From Microcaldota archaeon (lineage in GTDB: Archaea; Micrarchaeota; Micrarchaeia; Anstonellales; Bilamarchaeaceae): DNA of 64,000 nucleotides. The stretch is taken from positions 62,001 to 126,000 of the forward strand of contig JAHJCT010000017.1 of assembly GCA_018812715.1 (NCBI GenBank), given 5' to 3'. The stretch's first letter is position 1, and each line of letters opens with the position of its first letter. A program made the position numbers and the translations under genes. A model generated the notes under the pieces. It saw nothing but the letters and a program-made list of their open reading frames with translations. It made no database searches and was not told where the DNA came from. Below, piece after piece: positions 1 through 7,944 of this stretch.

Positions 1-270
1 ATGGCCCATTCAGTCATTTCAACCCCTTATTACACCCAATACATCTGGTTTGATGCCTTTGGCATGAGCCTTGGATTTTTCACTTTCATTGGAATGTTTG
101 TCATTGCAACCAGCATTCTTTTCCTCTGGTTGTCGGTAAAAAGCTTCAAAGGAGAACAGGTAAAATTAAGATACCTCCTTTCGTTTATAGTATTTTATTG
201 GTACTTGATGATAGGTTACAATTCCCTTTTCATTCTCAAAGAGCTTAGAAGAGAGAGCTGTACCTGGTGA
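1..270 (+). CDS. C-terminal end of a membrane protein, cut by the window edge
   Basis: Open reading frame from the first base to a stop at 268-270; the methionine at base 1 is probably internal. The 89 residues hold two hydrophobic segments (about 21-43 and 56-78), and end in a short basic tail closed by Trp. This resembles the C-terminal membrane anchor of some family 2 glycosyltransferases, but the catalytic part is not visible, so the family is a guess. The next gene starts 4 bases after the stop, suggesting co-transcription with the thioredoxin-like protein. Confidence 0.55.
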   Translation: MAHSVISTPYYTQYIWFDAFGMSLGFFTFIGMFVIATSILFLWLSVKSFKGEQVKLRYLLSFIVFYWYLMIGYNSLFILKELRRESCTW

Positions 271-274
271 TCTT

Positions 275-925
275 ATGGAGAGAAAAATATCCTTCCCGCT
301 TTATGCAACTGCCTTTATCATATCATTAATCATATTTCTTGCAGGGGTTTTTGTAGGAACACTTCTTGATAGTGCATCTATTTCAGATATTTCAGAAGAA
401 ATCTCAGATGTTTCGCAACAGGTTTCATCAGTACAACTCCTTCTTTTGATGGAAGGAAACTCATCAACATTCTGCCCGGTTTATTTCTCTGAACTAAGTT
501 CAATTGATGAAGATGTGCAGAACTTTGGTTACAGATTAAGCTATCTGGAAGAAGAAAAAGGCGTCCAGGATATTGATCTGAAAATGCAATACTTTGTACT
601 TGAAGCAGAGTCCTACCTTCTTTCAGAAAAAGTGAAGAAATTATGCGGCGGACAAAGCATCCTCCTCATTCATTTCTACTCCAATACTAAATGTGATGAC
701 TGCCAGCAGCAGGGTATCGAAATCCTCAGGGCAAGAGATGAATCAAACATAAGCATGAGGCTATTCTCGTTTGATGGCGAAATAGGCAGTCCGGTTGCAA
801 AGGCATTCATGGACCGCTACAATATCACAACTTACCCAAGCATTGTTATAAATGGAAAAACATATGCTGGCTATCATACTGCAGATGAGCTCAAAGCAAT
901 TATAAGTGGCGCAAATGATTCTTGA
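275..925 (+). CDS. Membrane-anchored thioredoxin-like protein
   Basis: 216 residues. An N-terminal hydrophobic segment (about 9-30) anchors the protein, a polar, probably coiled stretch follows, and the C-terminal ~90 residues look like a thioredoxin fold with a CDDC active-site motif in the context NTKCDDCQQQG and a later TYPSIVINGKTY segment that matches the cis-proline region. Likely role: extracytoplasmic dithiol/disulfide exchange. Two further cysteines (FCP and KLCGG) lie before the domain. The 3' end overlaps the next gene by 11 bases. The fold is well supported, the substrate is unknown. Confidence 0.75.
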   Translation: MERKISFPLYATAFIISLIIFLAGVFVGTLLDSASISDISEEISDVSQQVSSVQLLLLMEGNSSTFCPVYFSELSSIDEDVQNFGYRLSYLEEEKGVQDIDLKMQYFVLEAESYLLSEKVKKLCGGQSILLIHFYSNTKCDDCQQQGIEILRARDESNISMRLFSFDGEIGSPVAKAFMDRYNITTYPSIVINGKTYAGYHTADELKAIISGANDS

Positions 926-1163
926 TATTACTGTTGTTCCCAATTCCAAAAAATTCCTAATCATCAAAAAGGACGATAAAATCAAAATTTTCCTAAAGAG
1001 CCCCCCAGAACAAAACAAGGCAAACATTGAGCTTATTAAGGAACTTTCAAAAGCTCTTGATGCGGACGTTCGCATCGTCTCGGGGCATACATCAAGACGC
1101 AAACGCCTTGAAATAAATATAACTGAAAAAGAATGGGAAGCAGCTATTATTAAAAATCTGTGA
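915..1163 (+). CDS. DUF167/YggU family small protein
   Basis: 82 residues if started at ATG 915, which has AAGTGG a few bases upstream; a GTG start at 906 would add three residues. The sequence begins ILDITVVPNSKK and contains KSPPEQNKANIELI and IVSGHTSRRKRLEI, typical of the DUF167 (YggU) family, whose molecular function is not settled. It overlaps the thioredoxin-like gene by 11 bases, so the two are translationally linked. Confidence 0.8.
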   Translation: MILDITVVPNSKKFLIIKKDDKIKIFLKSPPEQNKANIELIKELSKALDADVRIVSGHTSRRKRLEINITEKEWEAAIIKNL

Positions 1164-1189
1164 TGTTATTTTATTTCAGGTGAATTATT

Positions 1190-1744
1190 ATGATTGAAAT
1201 AGTACTAATTTGCGTTGGAGGTTTATTTCTACTTGCTTTACTATACATCGTCCTTACTTACAATCGTCTTATTACATTGAGAAACAGGGTTGAAAATGCC
1301 TGGGCTCAGATAGATGTCCAGCTCAAAAGAAGGTACGATCTTATTCCAAACCTTATCGAAACAGTAAAAGGTTATGTTAAACATGAAAGAGAAACCTTTG
1401 AAAACATCACCAAATACCGTGCACAAATAGTAACTGGTTCTGTTGAAGAAAGGGCAAAAGCAAACAACATGCTCACACAAACCCTGAAATCATTATTCGC
1501 AGTGGCAGAAAACTACCCAAAGCTGCAAGCCAGTGAAAACTTCAAACTATTACAAGAGGAGCTTGCAGGCACAGAAAACAAAATAGCATACATAAGAACA
1601 GCTTACAATGATTCTGTTCTTGACTATGACAATGCACTTGAAATGTTTCCAAGTAATGTAATTGCAGGTATTTTCCATTTCAAGCCAAGGCAATATTTTG
1701 AAGCACCAGAAGCAGAAAAAGCAGCACCAAAAGTGAAGTTCTGA
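1190..1744 (+). CDS. lemA: LemA family protein
   Basis: 184 residues with an N-terminal membrane segment (about 3-25) followed by the conserved [21 protein letters not shown] region that defines LemA proteins, then a long helical domain with [28 protein letters not shown] ribosome binding site sits just before the ATG. The gene ends in TGA whose last base is the first base of the HtpX start. LemA next to HtpX is a common arrangement in bacteria and archaea; the role of LemA itself is unclear. Confidence 0.93.
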   Translation: MIEIVLICVGGLFLLALLYIVLTYNRLITLRNRVENAWAQIDVQLKRRYDLIPNLIETVKGYVKHERETFENITKYRAQIVTGSVEERAKANNMLTQTLKSLFAVAENYPKLQASENFKLLQEELAGTENKIAYIRTAYNDSVLDYDNALEMFPSNVIAGIFHFKPRQYFEAPEAEKAAPKVKF

Positions 1745-2631
1745 TGGAACGCGTAAGTCTTTTTGATGCTATTGACAGCAACAAGCGTAATTCAGTACTG
1801 TTAATACTTGTTATGTCAGCTATTTTTGCTGGCGCAATCTTTGGTTTTTCTTTTCTTTTTGGTATCAACCCTATAATTACTTCGGTAATAGGATGTTTTG
1901 CATTGTTTTTCTATGCTATTATTACTTACTTTGCAGGTGACCGCGTTATCCTTGCATTAAGCGGGGCAAAAGAAGCAAAGAAAGAAGACTATCCATTTTT
2001 GTATAACGTGGTAGAAGGCCTTTCACTTGCATCCCAGATTCCCATGCCAAAATTATATGTAATTGATGATCGCGCTCCTAATGCATTTGCAACTGGCAGA
2101 GACCCAAAACATGCATCCGTTGCTGTTACTACCGGGCTTTTAGATATTATGAGTCGTCAGGAACTGGAAGGCGTAATAGCTCATGAAATCTCTCACATTG
2201 GCAATTATGATATCAGATTTATGATGCTTGCAGTAGTTTTTGTCGGTGCAATTGGACTTCTTGCCAATATCGGCGTAAGAACTTTCCTTTGGACTGGCGG
2301 CAATCATAGAGACAGAAAAGGAGGGAGTGGCCTTGCAATATTAGGTTTAATTTTCCTGATTCTTGCACCTGTTTTTGCTATGATTGTTCGTCTTGCAATC
2401 TCACGCCAAAGAGAATATCTTGCCGATGCTACCGCTGCAAAGCTTACAAGATATCCAGAAGGACTTGCAAGCGCATTGGAAAAGATCTCAGGGAATGCGA
2501 TGCCAACAAAAAATGCGTCTGATACAACGGCTTCTTTATATATCTCAAATCCATTTCCAAAGAAGATGAGCTTCCTTGGTTCCACCCATCCTTCTATCGA
2601 AGACAGGGTAAAGCGCCTTAGGGCCATGTAG
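1744..2631 (+). CDS. htpX: HtpX-like M48 zinc metalloprotease
   Basis: 295 residues, full length for the family. Two N-terminal transmembrane helices (about 18-40 and 45-65), the zinc motif HEISH at 147-151 preceded by ELEGVIA, two more membrane helices (about 160-180 and 198-220), and the third-ligand region REYLADATAAKLTRYPEGLASALEKI. The ending STHPSIEDRVKRLRAM is typical. Expected role: quality control of misfolded membrane proteins, catalytic domain facing the cytoplasm. Overlaps lemA by one base. Confidence 0.95.
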   Translation: MERVSLFDAIDSNKRNSVLLILVMSAIFAGAIFGFSFLFGINPIITSVIGCFALFFYAIITYFAGDRVILALSGAKEAKKEDYPFLYNVVEGLSLASQIPMPKLYVIDDRAPNAFATGRDPKHASVAVTTGLLDIMSRQELEGVIAHEISHIGNYDIRFMMLAVVFVGAIGLLANIGVRTFLWTGGNHRDRKGGSGLAILGLIFLILAPVFAMIVRLAISRQREYLADATAAKLTRYPEGLASALEKISGNAMPTKNASDTTASLYISNPFPKKMSFLGSTHPSIEDRVKRLRAM

Positions 2632-2688
2632 CAATCCTTTAAATACCTCTCGGAGTTAATTAATAAAATTCTAATCAAAGGTGTATAT

Positions 2689-3411
2689 ATGTACGGTGTT
2701 TCTCCTCAAGCTTATGACCGGGCTATTACTGTTTTTAGCCCCGATGGAAGATTGTTCCAGGTAGAGTATGCTAAAGAAGCAGTGAAAAGAGGCGCTACGG
2801 CTGTCGGCATTACAACAAAAGAAGGTGTTGCACTTGTAGCTTTCAAATCAATTCATTCCCGCCTTGTTGTTCCTGATTCTCTTAGAAAAATCTTTGAAGT
2901 GGATCAGCACATATGTGTTACTGCAAGCGGTCTTATTGCCGATGCCAGAAGATTAGTATACATTGCACGTGTTGATGCACAGAGGCACAGAATAACCTAT
3001 AGCGAGGCACCAACTGTTGACAGCATTGCCAGAAGCGTTTGCGATCTTATGCAGGTTTACACGCAGTACGGTGGCATCAGACCGTTTGGTGTTTCTCTTC
3101 TTATTGCTGGTGCAGATGCTGGCGGAGCAAAATTATTTGAAGCAGAACCAAGCGGTGCAATGACTGCATATACTGCAGATTCCATAGGTGCAAACAAGAA
3201 AGAAGTAGATGAATATCTTGAAGCAAAATACAATGATAAACTTACTCTTGATGATGGGATCAGATTGTGTGTTGAGGCTTTGAGAGAAACTCAGGAAGAA
3301 AAACTTCAGCCTGAAAATGTTGAAATCTCATTCGTTCCAACAAAAACACTGAAATGTACAGTGTTGCCCGATAAACAAATTGGAAAGTATCTGACAAAAC
3401 ACGGCAAATAG
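2689..3411 (+). CDS. psmA: Proteasome subunit alpha
   Basis: 240 residues beginning with the alpha-subunit hallmark YDRAITVFSPDGRLFQVEYA. It lacks the N-terminal catalytic threonine of beta subunits, so it forms the outer, gate-forming rings of the 20S core. The GAKLFEAEPSGAMTAYTADSIGA and LDDGIRLCVEAL segments are typical. An AAAGGTG ribosome binding site precedes the ATG. The stop codon directly abuts the stop of the convergent UMP kinase. No beta subunit lies in the window. Confidence 0.97.
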   Translation: MYGVSPQAYDRAITVFSPDGRLFQVEYAKEAVKRGATAVGITTKEGVALVAFKSIHSRLVVPDSLRKIFEVDQHICVTASGLIADARRLVYIARVDAQRHRITYSEAPTVDSIARSVCDLMQVYTQYGGIRPFGVSLLIAGADAGGAKLFEAEPSGAMTAYTADSIGANKKEVDEYLEAKYNDKLTLDDGIRLCVEALRETQEEKLQPENVEISFVPTKTLKCTVLPDKQIGKYLTKHGK

Positions 3412-4098
3412 TTACTTGACTATTGTGCCGTTGTGTCCTTTTCCTTCGATTGCATTTTCTATATCTTTCTTATTCTTTCCTGAAACAAAATGTGTTTCTA
3501 TTTTTGAACGTGCTATCAATTTGCAGGCAAGCATATCAAATACAAAATGCGTTCCAGCAGTTCTTTTGTCACTCTCTGCAGCAAGCTTATTCAGTTCATC
3601 ATAACTCATTTTTGCATATTTCCTTGCCTTGGGGTTTTTTCTAGGATCAGTGTCGTAAATTGCATCTACATTGCTTATATTCACTAGTCTTTTTGCCCCA
3701 ATGGCCTCAGCAAGCAATACTGCATCAGTATCTGTTGTAATCCCAGGAATAGTTCCACCCATTACTACAACTTTATTCTCAACAGCAGGTTCTTTTGCTT
3801 CCTCAAAATCAGTTATTATTCTGTTATGTGTTTTCAATCCAGCCCCGCGCAGTGCTGCAATAAGGAGCTGTGCATTTTGTCTTGTTGATGTTATAGCTAT
3901 GCTATCTGCTTCGTATTCACTGGCACCAAGTTCACGTGCTGCTTTAGCATAGACTCTGGCCATGGATCCGCCACCAGTAAGAATACCAAAATTATTCTTG
4001 CTCTTTTTAATTATCTGTGCCATTGCTCTCAGAAAATCCAGATCTGGCTCTCCTTTCGGGTTTATGGCACTTCCTCCTATTGATAATACAACGTGCAT
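3412..4098 (-). CDS. pyrH: Archaeal uridylate kinase (UMP kinase)
   Basis: 228 residues of the amino-acid kinase superfamily, archaeal PyrH type. Seen: N-terminal VLSIGGSAINPKGEPD phosphate-binding strand-loop, ILTGGGSMARVY, the nucleotide site GGTIPGITTDTDAVLLAEAI, and NVDAIYDTDPRKNPKAR. It phosphorylates UMP to UDP in pyrimidine nucleotide synthesis. Monocistronic on the minus strand, convergent with psmA. Confidence 0.94.
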   Translation of the reverse strand: MHVVLSIGGSAINPKGEPDLDFLRAMAQIIKKSKNNFGILTGGGSMARVYAKAARELGASEYEADSIAITSTRQNAQLLIAALRGAGLKTHNRIITDFEEAKEPAVENKVVVMGGTIPGITTDTDAVLLAEAIGAKRLVNISNVDAIYDTDPRKNPKARKYAKMSYDELNKLAAESDKRTAGTHFVFDMLACKLIARSKIETHFVSGKNKKDIENAIEGKGHNGTIVK

Positions 4099-4185
4099 AC
4101 ATAGCTCTCGGGGATTAGTTTTTTATGGCATTCGCTACCTCATTTGTGCACTTTTATAAACATTTCTGATTGAATGTTACAGAAT

Positions 4186-4644
4186 ATGAAATTGCAAAAA
4201 ACTTCTTCCAGACAAGAAACTCAACTTGGAACTACTATCAAAAAATTCTCGGTACTTCTTGCAGGTCCAGCTATTTTGGGTTGTAGTGCTAATCATACTA
4301 TAATTTCAAACAACGAACCCGCTTCAGCCTTTACATGTCCTGCACCACAAGATCATACCGACCATCGCGTTGAAATAGCTAATCTTGGCGACATGATTAC
4401 TATCGGTAATTTTGCTATTTTTATTAAGGGTATAGGACAGAATAATGACGTTAAGCACACAACTATTGACATTTATGATCTTGTTAATTGCGTACAAGTA
4501 GTTGAAAATCGCAGAATTGATGAAAGGAACACTGTTGCTTTTTCCCTTCAGGATCCACACACAAGAGAAGCCACACATCTTTTTGTTACAGTCCAATTAG
4601 TCCTACATGATATTGAAAGCAGAGTCGCCATCTTTGTCAGATAA
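4186..4644 (+). CDS. Predicted lipoprotein of unknown function
   Basis: 152 residues from ATG 4186; an in-frame ATG at 4174 would add four. A TATA-like TTTTATAAA at 4152-4160 is about 27-30 bases before 4186, which suits a leaderless transcript. After a long polar N-terminus, FSVLLAGPAILGC looks like a lipobox with the Cys as lipid-modified residue. The remainder is beta-rich with no motif I recognise; two further cysteines (TCPAP and NCVQV) could pair. Unknown function. Confidence 0.6.
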   Translation: MKLQKTSSRQETQLGTTIKKFSVLLAGPAILGCSANHTIISNNEPASAFTCPAPQDHTDHRVEIANLGDMITIGNFAIFIKGIGQNNDVKHTTIDIYDLVNCVQVVENRRIDERNTVAFSLQDPHTREATHLFVTVQLVLHDIESRVAIFVR

Positions 4645-4649
4645 TTAAG

Positions 4650-4769
4650 TTAATCTAATTTATATCTTGGCCAATGTGTATTAGAGCTTATTATTGTTTC
4701 CAATCCACTATCTTTGACTTTGGACAGATAGCAGTTTTCACCTTGGCATACTAATTTACGATACGTCAT
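4650..4769 (-). CDS. Tiny Cys-containing protein, second of a tandem pair
   Basis: 39 residues, read directly: begins MTYRKLVCQGENCYLSKVKD and continues SGLETIISS, ending THWPRYKLD. Start is fixed by a GAGGTG ribosome binding site five bases before the ATG; that site lies inside the last codons of the upstream 41-residue gene, 4 bases away. The aligned core NCYLSKVKDSGLET matches KCCLIKVEDNGDET of the neighbour, so they are paralogues. Two cysteines spaced C-x4-C could bind metal. Unknown family. Confidence 0.6.
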   Translation of the reverse strand: MTYRKLVCQGENCYLSKVKDSGLETIISSNTHWPRYKLD

Positions 4770-4773
4770 TTTT

Positions 4774-4899
4774 TCACCTCTTTATATTTTTACAATTAGG
4801 ATAATGGTGATCGCATCTGCATCCTAATTGCGTTTCATCTCCATTGTCTTCAACTTTAATCAGGCAACATTTGCTTCTGTTACAATTTGTATAAGTCAT
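4774..4899 (-). CDS. Tiny Cys-rich protein, first of a tandem pair
   Basis: 41 residues, read directly: begins MTYTNCNRSKCCLIKVEDNG and ends RCDHHYPNCKNIKR. Six cysteines and two adjacent histidines (C-x4-CC, GCRC, DHH, NC) look like a compact metal site. A GGTGAT ribosome binding site precedes the ATG, and an AT-rich TATA-like stretch (TTTATTATAAAA on this strand) lies about 35 bases upstream. It shares the MTY start and K-V-x-D-x-G-x-E-T core with the next gene. Function unknown; coding status rests on the site, start and paralogy. Confidence 0.6.
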   Translation of the reverse strand: MTYTNCNRSKCCLIKVEDNGDETQLGCRCDHHYPNCKNIKR

Positions 4900-4978
4900 C
4901 TTTATCACCAAATGACCAACCCACTCATTTTATAATAAATCTCGTTTTTATAATCAAAATAGATTTTGAGGTAGTCTT

Positions 4979-5629
4979 ATGCATAAGAAAATCATTATCG
5001 CACCGATCAATTCTGAATCTGAGATGAGTACATTATTCTTACCTGTGCGGGAGTTTCCTACAGAGAGGATGGTTCTACTCACATCTTCTGATGGTATAGT
5101 TAAGGCTGAGGAATTTGTGACGGAACTAAACAAATGGAGCATCCCAGCATCTGTTATACAAATAAAACCCGGCAACATGTGGGAGAATTTTTTTACTGCC
5201 ATTGTTGATCTCATGGAAGGCCAAGAAAAAGACAGTATAATCATCAACATTTCAACTGCTGACAGAATCTCACAGTGTGCCCTTACCAATGCTGCACATG
5301 TTAATGGTCTAAAGGCAATTGCAATAATTGATAACAAAATTATGATGCTTCCTATTCTGAAACTCTCTTACAGTTCTATACTCTCCCAAAAAAAGATGAA
5401 GATATTACATGAACTGGAAAAAGCAGGCTGTTCTGGTTCGCTTGATGAACTTGCAAAAAAAACCAATATGTCATTACAACTGCTTTCCTATCATATTCAT
5501 GGTACTCCAAAATCCCAGGGCCTTTCGCAATTAGAGCTTGTTGATATAGAAGACCATAAAGGCAAAATCAGGGTTTGTTTAAGTACAATGGGGCGGCTTT
5601 TTATGCGAGGCCATTTAAAACAATTTTAG
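4979..5629 (+). CDS. CARF-like domain with C-terminal winged helix
   Basis: 216 residues. The N-terminal ~135 residues show alternating strands and helices (KKIIIAPIN, ERMVLLTSSDG, DSIIINISTADRISQCALTNAA, GLKAIAIIDN) as in the Rossmann-like CARF/DUF6293 regulators. The C-terminal ~75 residues (SQKKMKILHELEKAG, SLDELAKKTNMSLQLLSYHIHG) look like a winged helix. Such proteins are thought to bind a nucleotide-type ligand and control transcription. No CRISPR array or cas gene is in the window, so a CRISPR link is not shown. Translin follows 22 bases downstream. Confidence 0.65.
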   Translation: MHKKIIIAPINSESEMSTLFLPVREFPTERMVLLTSSDGIVKAEEFVTELNKWSIPASVIQIKPGNMWENFFTAIVDLMEGQEKDSIIINISTADRISQCALTNAAHVNGLKAIAIIDNKIMMLPILKLSYSSILSQKKMKILHELEKAGCSGSLDELAKKTNMSLQLLSYHIHGTPKSQGLSQLELVDIEDHKGKIRVCLSTMGRLFMRGHLKQF

Positions 5630-5651
5630 ATAAACTTTATTTGGTGATATT

Positions 5652-6203
5652 TTGGCTCTTCATATTGGTATAAACGAGATTCAGGAAAAACTCTCTGAAA
5701 AAGAGGAACAATTGGATAAGGTACTAACAGAAAACAGGCAGATCGTCCGCATGTGTTCAAATGCCATCAAAGCTATGCATGCATATGATCTGAAAACTGC
5801 AAAAAAACATCTTACTGAAGCTGGGAAGTGCCTTAAAAAATTGAAACCAGCAGCTGCTCAGTTTCCTTCACAACTTAATCACATTTATCAGGAATATGCA
5901 GAAGCACAAATTGTACTTTCAGCTATTGAATCAAAGAAAATTCCAGGTTATACTGAGCTTGACATCCCTGAAATTCCATATTTACTTGGTTTGCTTGATG
6001 CTGTGGGAGAATTAAAACGAGAAATGTATGAATCATTGCGACGCGGCAACAAACATGAAGGTGAGTTCTATTTCAAATTAATGGAGGAAATCTACGACGA
6101 ACTTCTTCCATTACGATTTTCCAATGCAGTTTTGCCTGAATTCCGCAAGAAACAGGATAATGCCAGACGCCAAATCGAACAAGCAAGAGGAGAACTGTTG
6201 TGA
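5652..6203 (+). CDS. Translin family protein
   Basis: 183 residues, nearly all helical, with the translin-like signature IPYLLGLLDAVGELKREMYESLRRG and a C-terminal MEEIYDELLPLRFSNAVLPEFRKKQDNARRQIEQ. Translin/Trax proteins bind and process RNA as octamers; archaeal members are less studied. Start is TTG at 5652, supported by a GGTGAT site ending four bases upstream; no ATG fits. It lies between a CARF-like regulator and an ACT protein, overlapping the latter by 4 bases, so all three probably form one operon. Confidence 0.82.
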   Translation: MALHIGINEIQEKLSEKEEQLDKVLTENRQIVRMCSNAIKAMHAYDLKTAKKHLTEAGKCLKKLKPAAAQFPSQLNHIYQEYAEAQIVLSAIESKKIPGYTELDIPEIPYLLGLLDAVGELKREMYESLRRGNKHEGEFYFKLMEEIYDELLPLRFSNAVLPEFRKKQDNARRQIEQARGELL

Positions 6204-6616
6204 CAGTTTCAGATTTACAAGAGCTTCTCAAAAATATGCAGCCTTCTTTGGTTAAAGGCAAATATTTCATTGCTTCAGTTGATGAATCTGCTATCATGAC
6301 AGTAGCTAATTATCTTGAATATATTGTGGATATTTTTAGGGAAGAAGAAGGGATAAGCATTCTTTTCATGGAAAGTATTGTTGATGAGATGAAAGAGCTT
6401 TCTGATTTAGAAATTGCCGGCCCCTTTGCAATGATCACCCTAAACGTTTATTCTGATCTTATGGCAGTTGGTTTTCTTGCAAAAATGACTGAGGTCCTGG
6501 CAGCCAAGAAAATAAGTGTGAATGCATTTTCTGCATATCACCATGATCATATTTTCGTTCCTTATGAGAAAAAGGATGAGGCTATGGTTATACTAAAAAC
6601 CCTTTCAAAAGCTTAG
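6200..6616 (+). CDS. ACT-domain protein
   Basis: 138 residues from GTG 6200, which shares four bases (GTGA) with the translin stop. The second half (AGPFAMITLNVYSDLMAVGFLAKMTEVLAAKKISVNAFSAYHHDHIFVPYEKKDEAMVIL) has the strand-helix-strand-strand-helix-strand order of ACT_7/CASTOR-like ligand-binding domains, with Tyr-His-His-Asp before the third strand. Likely a small regulatory amino-acid sensor; ligand unknown. Its 3' end overlaps the convergent mutase gene by 29 bases. Confidence 0.7.
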   Translation: MTVSDLQELLKNMQPSLVKGKYFIASVDESAIMTVANYLEYIVDIFREEEGISILFMESIVDEMKELSDLEIAGPFAMITLNVYSDLMAVGFLAKMTEVLAAKKISVNAFSAYHHDHIFVPYEKKDEAMVILKTLSKA

Positions 6617-7874
6617 TAATCTCAGCTTTTCTTTTCTCTAATCGCTCTTTGGTTTTATACTCCATTGTAAGACGGATAATTGGTTCTGTCCCCGAAGCCC
6701 TTATCAAGAACCACCCATCTTCTTCATCTACCCTAATGCCATCATCATCCCTTATTTTTCCTTCAATATTTACGCTCTTCTTTACTTTCTTGATAATATT
6801 ATATCTGTCCTTTACAGGGAATTTTTCCCTTGTTATGAAATACTGTCTGTATGCTTTCTTTAACTCTGAAAACTTCCCTTTTTTACAGAAAATCTCTACA
6901 AATTTTGCAGCCCCAAGGACAGCATCTGGAACATGGACTCCGTCCTTGTAAATATACTCTCCACATGGCTCTCCGCCAAAAATAGCGTTTGTACGTTCTA
7001 GTGCATCCCCTACATATGTACTGCCAACGGGTGTTATTTCTATGTTCCCACCTTTCTTCTCAACTACTTCACGTATTGCTAATGACGCCTCAACAGTTGA
7101 AATTATTTTTTTATTTTTAGATGAAAGTTCATTCTCTATCATCATGGCGAGCTGCACATCAAAGGGCAATACCTCGCCAGTGTCGTCAACAATTACACAC
7201 CTGTCCCCATCGCCATCATGTGCTATTGCAAAATCCGCCTTTGTTTTTCTTACAAGATCACAAAGATAAGTGATATTTTCCTTACTTGGTTCTGATAACC
7301 GATTAAAACAATCCAATGAGGCATTTACACTCGTAACTCTGCATCCTAAATCTGTAAGTATAGAAGGGGTTATCACACAAGCTGCCCCATTACAATCAAC
7401 AAGAATTTTTGGTTTTTTCTTGGCAATCAACTTTCCATCAACCAGAGACATTACTAGATTTTTATGAGAATCTACTGCATCACAGTCAAAATAATATTGT
7501 CCTCCATCTCCTCTTCTCCTTTTTCCAAAATCATTCTGAACTTTTTTTTCTAATTCTTTACATATTTCTTTTCCTTTTTCTATTAGTTTTAGCCCATTAT
7601 ACTCTGGAGGATTGTGAGAAGCAGTTATCATGATTCCTCTACATTTCTTAGCTGCAAGAGCTACTGTAGGCGTTGGTACAATCCCTAAATCAATAAAATC
7701 CGCACCTGCTTCTAAAACACCTTTACTAACAGCATCTCTGAGGCTGGCCCCACTTTTTCTAATATCCCTGCCAACAACAAGTTCTTTCTCTACAAAGATA
7801 TTAGCCACTCCAAATGCAAGTTCTTCTGTAATTTCCTTGCCATATATGCCTCTAATCCCTGAAGTGCCAAACAT
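6588..7874 (-). CDS. glmM: Phosphoglucosamine/phosphomannomutase family enzyme
   Basis: 428 residues starting at MFGTSGIRGIYG; the frame stays open further upstream but that extension has no homology-like sequence and runs into the divergent promoter. Domains: catalytic phosphoserine loop GIMITASHNPPEYNGLK, metal-binding DGDGDRC in domain 2, sugar loop GGEPCGEYIY, and phosphate-binding RASGTEPIIRLTME near the end. Family interconverts hexose(amine) 1- and 6-phosphates; with the GlmU-like enzyme at 37063 a glucosamine role is likely, but substrate cannot be read from sequence. Confidence 0.9.
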   Translation of the reverse strand: MFGTSGIRGIYGKEITEELAFGVANIFVEKELVVGRDIRKSGASLRDAVSKGVLEAGADFIDLGIVPTPTVALAAKKCRGIMITASHNPPEYNGLKLIEKGKEICKELEKKVQNDFGKRRRGDGGQYYFDCDAVDSHKNLVMSLVDGKLIAKKKPKILVDCNGAACVITPSILTDLGCRVTSVNASLDCFNRLSEPSKENITYLCDLVRKTKADFAIAHDGDGDRCVIVDDTGEVLPFDVQLAMMIENELSSKNKKIISTVEASLAIREVVEKKGGNIEITPVGSTYVGDALERTNAIFGGEPCGEYIYKDGVHVPDAVLGAAKFVEIFCKKGKFSELKKAYRQYFITREKFPVKDRYNIIKKVKKSVNIEGKIRDDDGIRVDEEDGWFLIRASGTEPIIRLTMEYKTKERLEKRKAEITKLLKGFLV

Positions 7875-7944
7875 ACCAGAATACACTACCTTCGAAACGT
7901 ATTTATTTGTATACTGGATTAAATTGAGTAATATAGGTGGTTTT

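Noticed and set aside
4979-5629. CRISPR-Cas locus because of the CARF-like gene
   Set aside because: No repeat-spacer array or cas gene was found anywhere in the window.
7630-7944. Long upstream extension of the GlnA reading frame
   Set aside because: The part before 7945 reads the opposite strand of glmM and is not GlnA-like; GGTGG plus TTG at 7945 gives a normal N-terminus.
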